Positions 43,649 to 47,719 of a stretch of DNA of 47,719 bases are shown here, in pieces. The notes beneath the pieces are model-generated. The model was not told where the DNA came from and did no database searches. It was given only the letters and a program-made list of their open reading frames with translations. The number at the start of each line of letters is the position of its first letter. The first letter of the stretch is position 1. Both the position numbers and the translations under genes were made by a program. This stretch comes from CAZNUM01 sp046861615 (GTDB taxonomy: Bacteria; Fidelibacterota; Marinisomatia; Marinisomatales; TCS55), in assembly GCA_046861615.1 (NCBI GenBank), contig JBHHUS010000008.1, positions 1 to 47,719 of the forward strand, in the 5' to 3' direction.

Positions 43649-44929
43649 TTAATCGTAGTGTAACGAATCGATTGGATTAAGGCTAGCTGCCCGCCAGGCA
43701 GGGTATATTCCAAAACCAATTCCAATAATCGAACAGACTGCCAGTCCATAAAAAGCCCAGTCAAAAGGAATAACAGTTGGCACTTTTAAAACTAAGGCAA
43801 TCACATTCCCTCCTAAAATACCAAATATTACTCCGGCGATACCCCCAAATTCACTCAGGAATACCGCTTCAGTTAAAAACTGAGTGAGGATGTCCTGCCT
43901 GGTGGCACCAACAGCCTTTCGAATGCCGATTTCCTTGATTCGTTCCGTCACCGAAACAAGCATAATATTCATAATTCCAATCCCGGCCACTACCAGAGCA
44001 ATAATACTGATAGCAAGGGCAAACATTTTTACACCACCGGTAAATTGACTGAAGGTATTCATCAATTCAGCATTAGAAATGACCTCAAAATCATTCTCTG
44101 CTCCTGGAGGTACTTTTCGAATCATCCTGAGAATCCCAACGGTCTCATCCATGGTTTTATCGTACAGTTCTTCAGAAGGTGCCTCCACGGTGATACTCAG
44201 GCTTGTCCAACGGTCTGCATAGCGCTGTAAATAGATGGAAATAGGGATAAGAATATAATTATCTTGGCTTTGGCCGAAGGCTGTACCTTTCAATTGAGCA
44301 ATCCCGACGACGTGGTAGTCCAATCCGTTTACTTGAATCGTTTTACCCAAGGGATCTTCATAGGGAAACAGTTGATCCACCACATCCATTCCAAGAACAC
44401 AGACATTCCGGGAGAAGTCCACATCAGATTGAATCAAATCACGACCGTCTCCGATGAAAGTATTAAACCCTCTTAGGGTTCCTCCATCACCACCGGCTAG
44501 ATCCACCCTCTTATTAATTACTCTGTTTTTATACTTAACTGAATGTACTGATGTCCCTTCCGAAACACTCACCATAATAGGTAGTTGGGCTCGTTTTTTT
44601 AATTCACTATATTGCAGAAAATCGATATTTTCCCGATTACGGTATTTTTGGTTACGCCTGGGTCCTCCAACATTTATGGCTGGCCACTTTTGAATTGTAA
44701 ATGTGTTAGTCCCGAAGACATTCAACCCCGACTCAATCGAAGATTCCAGGGTTCGGATTGCCGTCATGACCCCAATTACGGAAAAGACACCGATTGAAAT
44801 ACCTAACAAAGTCAGAATGGAGCGTAATTTATTGTTACGAATGGCGTCTAAGGTCATGCGGTAACTTTCCCGCAGGGTGTTCTTTAAATGGCCGCGTTTT
44901 TTCTTTATTACCTTTGGTATCTCATTCAT
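43649..44929 (-). CDS. MacB/FtsX-type ABC transporter permease (second permease)
   Basis: 426 residues from the ATG at 44929; a TTG five codons earlier is less likely. A basic cytoplasmic start is followed by TM1 (about 38-58, LRSILTLLGISIGVFSVIGVM), a large periplasmic domain (about 60-295) and three helices in the last third (FALAISIIALVVAGIGIMNI, then VTERIKEIGIRKAVGATRQDIL, the MacB/LolC coupling motif, and later segments). Paired with the similar permease directly upstream (eight-base overlap) it could form a heterodimer driven by the separate ATPase. Substrate unknown. Confidence 0.88.
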   Translation of the reverse strand: MNEIPKVIKKKRGHLKNTLRESYRMTLDAIRNNKLRSILTLLGISIGVFSVIGVMTAIRTLESSIESGLNVFGTNTFTIQKWPAINVGGPRRNQKYRNRENIDFLQYSELKKRAQLPIMVSVSEGTSVHSVKYKNRVINKRVDLAGGDGGTLRGFNTFIGDGRDLIQSDVDFSRNVCVLGMDVVDQLFPYEDPLGKTIQVNGLDYHVVGIAQLKGTAFGQSQDNYILIPISIYLQRYADRWTSLSITVEAPSEELYDKTMDETVGILRMIRKVPPGAENDFEVISNAELMNTFSQFTGGVKMFALAISIIALVVAGIGIMNIMLVSVTERIKEIGIRKAVGATRQDILTQFLTEAVFLSEFGGIAGVIFGILGGNVIALVLKVPTVIPFDWAFYGLAVCSIIGIGFGIYPAWRAASLNPIDSLHYD

Positions 44930-46136
44930 AACGTAATGCTTCAATGGGGTCCAGATGGGCCGCCCGATAAGAAGGAATCATTCCAGAAAGCACGCCCACC
45001 AGAACACTCAATCCAATCGAAATAAATGCCAGCCAGATGGGCATAGTTGATGGTAAAAATTTATTGATTAAAAAACTACTTGCATACGCCAGCAACAGCC
45101 CAACCAAGCCTCCTAACAAACAAATAGTAATAGCTTCAAATAAAAATTGGCCTAAGATCATATTACGAGTTGCACCAATCGCTTTCCGGATACCGATTTC
45201 CCGAGTTCGTTCTTTTACCGAAACAAACATGATGTTCATAATCCCGATGCCCCCAACCACCAATGATAAAACAGTAATAAACACTCCGGTTCCCCCAATG
45301 GCTAATTTGATCGCCCTATATTGTGATTCAAATGCTTCCTGCTGGTTGATGGCGAAATCATCCTTTTCAGACGGTTTTAACCCCCTTAAACGTCGCATGA
45401 TTCCCCGGATTTCTTCCCGGGCTTCACTAATATTGTCAGTATTAATTTTAACATTTAAACGCATCCAACCACGTTTGGAGAATAACCGTACATAGCTACC
45501 CAGCGGTATTATGGCCTGATCATCCATGCTGAAAAGGCCCAGAAATTTGCCCTGTTTCTCCAGAACACCGATCACTCTGAATTTGTATCCCTGGATTTTA
45601 ACGAATTCCCCGACTGGGTCTTGTGATTCAAATAATGCCTTGGCAATATCACTTCCGATTACAGTCACCCGGGAACCAGATCGATTTTCTCCTTCCGTAA
45701 TAAAACGCCCTTTTTCAACATTAGCAGAAGTTGTCTGCATATATTCAGGAATTGTCCCAAAAATACGGGTTCCGAATGTACTTTTATCCCCACGCGTTAG
45801 GTTAGCGCTGCGGGCGGTGACCGGTGCGACAGCAGTTACATATTCGGATTGTTGTTTTAATTTTTCAGCATATTCCAATCGCATCCTGGGACGGTTGCGC
45901 ATCTCCCACCAATCCAATTTACTGAACCATTCAAACCGACCGATAAACAAAACATCCCGACCTAAAAATGACATACTCTTTTCAAACGACTGGTCTAGAC
46001 CTGATATTAACGTGCCCATGAGTGTAACTGCTAAAACACCAATCACAATACCGAGGGCAGTCAGAATTGACCGAGACTTATTGGCAAAAATAGAACTTAG
46101 CGCAATCCCCAGATTTTCCAGGATCAGAGAAATCAT
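44922..46136 (-). CDS. MacB/FtsX-type ABC transporter permease (first permease)
   Basis: 404 residues. TM1 (SILTALGIVIGVLAVTLMGTL, about 24-44) is followed by the MacB periplasmic core domain (about 45-275) and three C-terminal helices, with VKERTREIGIRKAIGATRNMIL between the second and third. The layout is that of the permease half of MacB without the fused ATPase. The start overlaps the ATPase stop by four bases. It shares the same domain plan as the second permease but clearly differs in sequence, so the two are old duplicates. Confidence 0.88.
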   Translation of the reverse strand: MISLILENLGIALSSIFANKSRSILTALGIVIGVLAVTLMGTLISGLDQSFEKSMSFLGRDVLFIGRFEWFSKLDWWEMRNRPRMRLEYAEKLKQQSEYVTAVAPVTARSANLTRGDKSTFGTRIFGTIPEYMQTTSANVEKGRFITEGENRSGSRVTVIGSDIAKALFESQDPVGEFVKIQGYKFRVIGVLEKQGKFLGLFSMDDQAIIPLGSYVRLFSKRGWMRLNVKINTDNISEAREEIRGIMRRLRGLKPSEKDDFAINQQEAFESQYRAIKLAIGGTGVFITVLSLVVGGIGIMNIMFVSVKERTREIGIRKAIGATRNMILGQFLFEAITICLLGGLVGLLLAYASSFLINKFLPSTMPIWLAFISIGLSVLVGVLSGMIPSYRAAHLDPIEALRYE

Positions 46137-46864
46137 ACTATAACAGAGCTGTTTTTTTGTTTTGTTCTGTCTTTCTGAACCCGGCCGTCAAACAGGTTAA
46201 TGATTCTACTGGCATGTTCAGCAATATATTCTTCATGGGTGACTAATATAATTGTGTTTCCCTGCCGATGTAAGCGGTCGAAGATTTCCATGATTTCAAT
46301 CCCGCTTTTAGAATCCAGATTACCGGTAGGTTCATCTGCCAAAATAATGGAAGGATTATTTACCAGTGCCCGGGCAATCGCCACCCGTTGTCGCTGTCCG
46401 CCGGAAAGTTCATTCGGTTTATGATTTACCCGCTCTTCCAATCCAACCGCTTTCAGAGCTTTCCGAGCTCGCCGGATCCGTTCCTCCCTGGGAATATTGG
46501 CATACACCAAGGGAACTTCCACATTGTGAAGGGAAGTGGCTTTGGGTAAAAGATTGAACGTTTGAAACACGAACCCGATTTTCCGATTACGAATGGAGGC
46601 CAGTTCATTGTCATCCATTTCATGGACCGGTTCACCGTCCAGCATATAGGTCCCTTCCGTGGGAGTGTCCAGACACCCCAACATATTCATTAAAGTCGAT
46701 TTACCGGAACCAGACGGTCCCATGATGGAGATATAATCATTTTCCGTTATTATTAAATCAATGCCATCCAGAGCCCGGACTATTTCACCACCTACCTGGT
46801 AATAACGCTTTATCCCCTCCAGGAGAATTAAATGATTCCCTTTTTTGCTACTGCTCTTCTTCAT
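46133..46864 (-). CDS. ABC transporter ATP-binding protein (MacB/LolD type)
   Basis: 243 residues. Walker A GPSGSGKST (49-57), GRKIGFVFQTFNLLP-like Q-loop (RKIGFVFQTFNLLP), signature LSGGQRQRVAIARAL and Walker B IILADEPTGNLDS are complete. The PTGNLD form is typical of the MacB/LolD group, which drives efflux or lipoprotein release through mechanotransmission. It overlaps the adaptor gene by 17 bases and the first permease by four. Confidence 0.95.
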   Translation of the reverse strand: MKKSSSKKGNHLILLEGIKRYYQVGGEIVRALDGIDLIITENDYISIMGPSGSGKSTLMNMLGCLDTPTEGTYMLDGEPVHEMDDNELASIRNRKIGFVFQTFNLLPKATSLHNVEVPLVYANIPREERIRRARKALKAVGLEERVNHKPNELSGGQRQRVAIARALVNNPSIILADEPTGNLDSKSGIEIMEIFDRLHRQGNTIILVTHEEYIAEHASRIINLFDGRVQKDRTKQKNSSVIV

Positions 46865-47719
46865 ATGCAGCGCCGATAATTGTCACTTCATCATTGTGTG
46901 ATAGGTCCTTACTGATTGCCTTGTAACTACCAACTACAATCTCTTCTCCGTCTTCGAGACCGCTTAAAACTTCATAATGCGTGTCACTGGAAATACCCAC
47001 TTTCACCGGACGGATATACACATATTTTACCTTTTCTTTCCCCCGTTTAATTTTTTTAGTCTTATTAGTGGAATCACTGGCAGCATTTGCGCTGCTTCCT
47101 GAATCATTATCTACTCCTTCGTCCGGTTCATTAGCCACAATAAATACGACCTCCTCCATCTTCTGAGCTTTCTTGTGCCCGGAAGATTCTTTTCTTTGAC
47201 GGGGTGGTTTCCTCCGTTTCCGCTTCTTACCAGTCTGGACTTTATCTGAGCCTTCCGGTCGGACTGTAAGGCATTGGATTGGAATAGCAATTACATTTTC
47301 TTTTCGGTCTGTAATAATATTGGTAGTAGCGCTCATCCCGGGACGGATTTTATCAGGGACTGTCAACATCCTGATTTTTACCTGGAAATTAGTTACCTGC
47401 TCCTGGCTACCTAATCCTGTAGTTGTGGCAATATGGGCAATTTCATTCACCGTGCCATAGAAAACAGTGTCCTGAAAAGCATCAATCTCAATCTCAGCGG
47501 TGTCACCCAGTGCAACCGATACTACATCATTTTCATTTACGTCCACCAGGACTTCCATACGACTTAGGTCAGCAACGACCATTAACACATCGGCTTGAAA
47601 CGTACCTCCCACTGCCATTTCACCTACCTGCTTATTAATTTTAGTGACGATCCCGGATTTAGGTGCCAGAATTCTGGCTTTTGAAAGATCATCCTTCCGG
47701 GAAATTAAATTGGCTTTGG
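46848..47719 (-). CDS. HlyD/MacA-type periplasmic adaptor (5' end outside window)
   Basis: About 290 residues are visible and the frame is open to the window end, so the start lies beyond it. The lipoyl half-motif APKSGIVTKINKQVGEMAVGG is followed by a beta-barrel domain (VDVNENDVVSVALGDTAEIEI, then KIRPGMSATTNI) and the membrane-proximal domain. Between the last two is an unusual, strongly basic and then acidic stretch (GKKRKRRKPPRQRKES to SDSTNKTKKIKRGKEK, about 80 residues). It would bridge the two permeases to an outer-membrane channel; no TolC gene is seen. First visible gene of the exporter operon. Confidence 0.88.
   Translation of the reverse strand, partial: KANLISRKDDLSKARILAPKSGIVTKINKQVGEMAVGGTFQADVLMVVADLSRMEVLVDVNENDVVSVALGDTAEIEIDAFQDTVFYGTVNEIAHIATTTGLGSQEQVTNFQVKIRMLTVPDKIRPGMSATTNIITDRKENVIAIPIQCLTVRPEGSDKVQTGKKRKRRKPPRQRKESSGHKKAQKMEEVVFIVANEPDEGVDNDSGSSANAASDSTNKTKKIKRGKEKVKYVYIRPVKVGISSDTHYEVLSGLEDGEEIVVGSYKAISKDLSHNDEVTIIGAAYEEEQ

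Noticed and set aside
45526..46143. 205-residue open frame on the plus strand
   Set aside because: It is antisense to the first MacB-type permease, which has clear family motifs.

Overview
The window is a dense bacterial chromosome segment (by eye mid-40s % GC) from a Gram-negative, LPS-producing organism. Evidence for this is a complete set of Kdo genes (kdsD, kdsA, kdsC, kdsB), an LpxH-like enzyme, LptB and LptC, several predicted outer-membrane barrels that end in an aromatic residue, and a putative lipoprotein. ThyX replaces ThyA and MetH is cobalamin-dependent. An oxidoreductase of the 2-oxoacid:ferredoxin type suggests anaerobic or microaerobic carbon metabolism. The overall style (propeller-barrel surface proteins, sigma factor with RskA-like anti-sigma, gene order) recalls the FCB group and especially Marinimicrobia-like lineages. 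That placement is an inference from memory, not a database match. No tRNA, rRNA, CRISPR array, insertion sequence or prophage was seen.

Layout. 1-1239: 3' part of a fused beta-gamma 2-oxoacid:ferredoxin oxidoreductase subunit. 1260-8784 (minus): radC, thyX, a CysQ-type phosphatase, a DUF2461 protein, a TPMT-family methyltransferase and metH. 8785-9220: the only gene-free stretch over 300 bases, with a terminator-like hairpin in the metH leader and two dyads. 9221-12528 (plus): RNase G, ribosomal proteins L21 and L27, and malate dehydrogenase, with two clear intrinsic terminators. 12689-18006 (plus): a five-gene operon with an ECF sigma factor, a membrane anti-sigma carrying HEAT repeats, a DUF4097-type repeat protein, a bactofilin-like/outer-membrane barrel protein and a Toast_rack/LiaF-like secreted protein. 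18007-28592 (minus): elbB, queG, a NUDIX hydrolase, three exported proteins of unknown function, tgt, radA and a 1052-residue peptidase-propeller-barrel protein. 28748-31437 (plus): LpxH-like phosphatase, HEAT lipoprotein and FxLYD-like protein. 31440-43466 (minus): a 13-gene run (kdsB, pyrG, kdsA, kdsC, lptC, lptB, rpoN, hflK, hflC, hslV, hslU, argF, kdsD in transcription order). 43649-47719 (minus): a MacB-like exporter with two separate permeases, an ATPase and an adaptor cut by the window end.

How the genes fit together. The dominant theme is envelope biogenesis and surveillance. The 13-gene run makes CMP-Kdo (with CTP synthase between kdsB and kdsA), supplies part of the Lpt bridge, and links this to sigma-54 and to membrane/cytosolic proteolysis (HflKC, HslUV). 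The sigma operon looks like an envelope-stress circuit whose products are mostly beta-strand repeat proteins, and it is the best candidate in the window for a poorly described system. Queuosine genes (tgt, queG) and DNA-maintenance genes (radA, radC) sit among exported proteins of unknown function.
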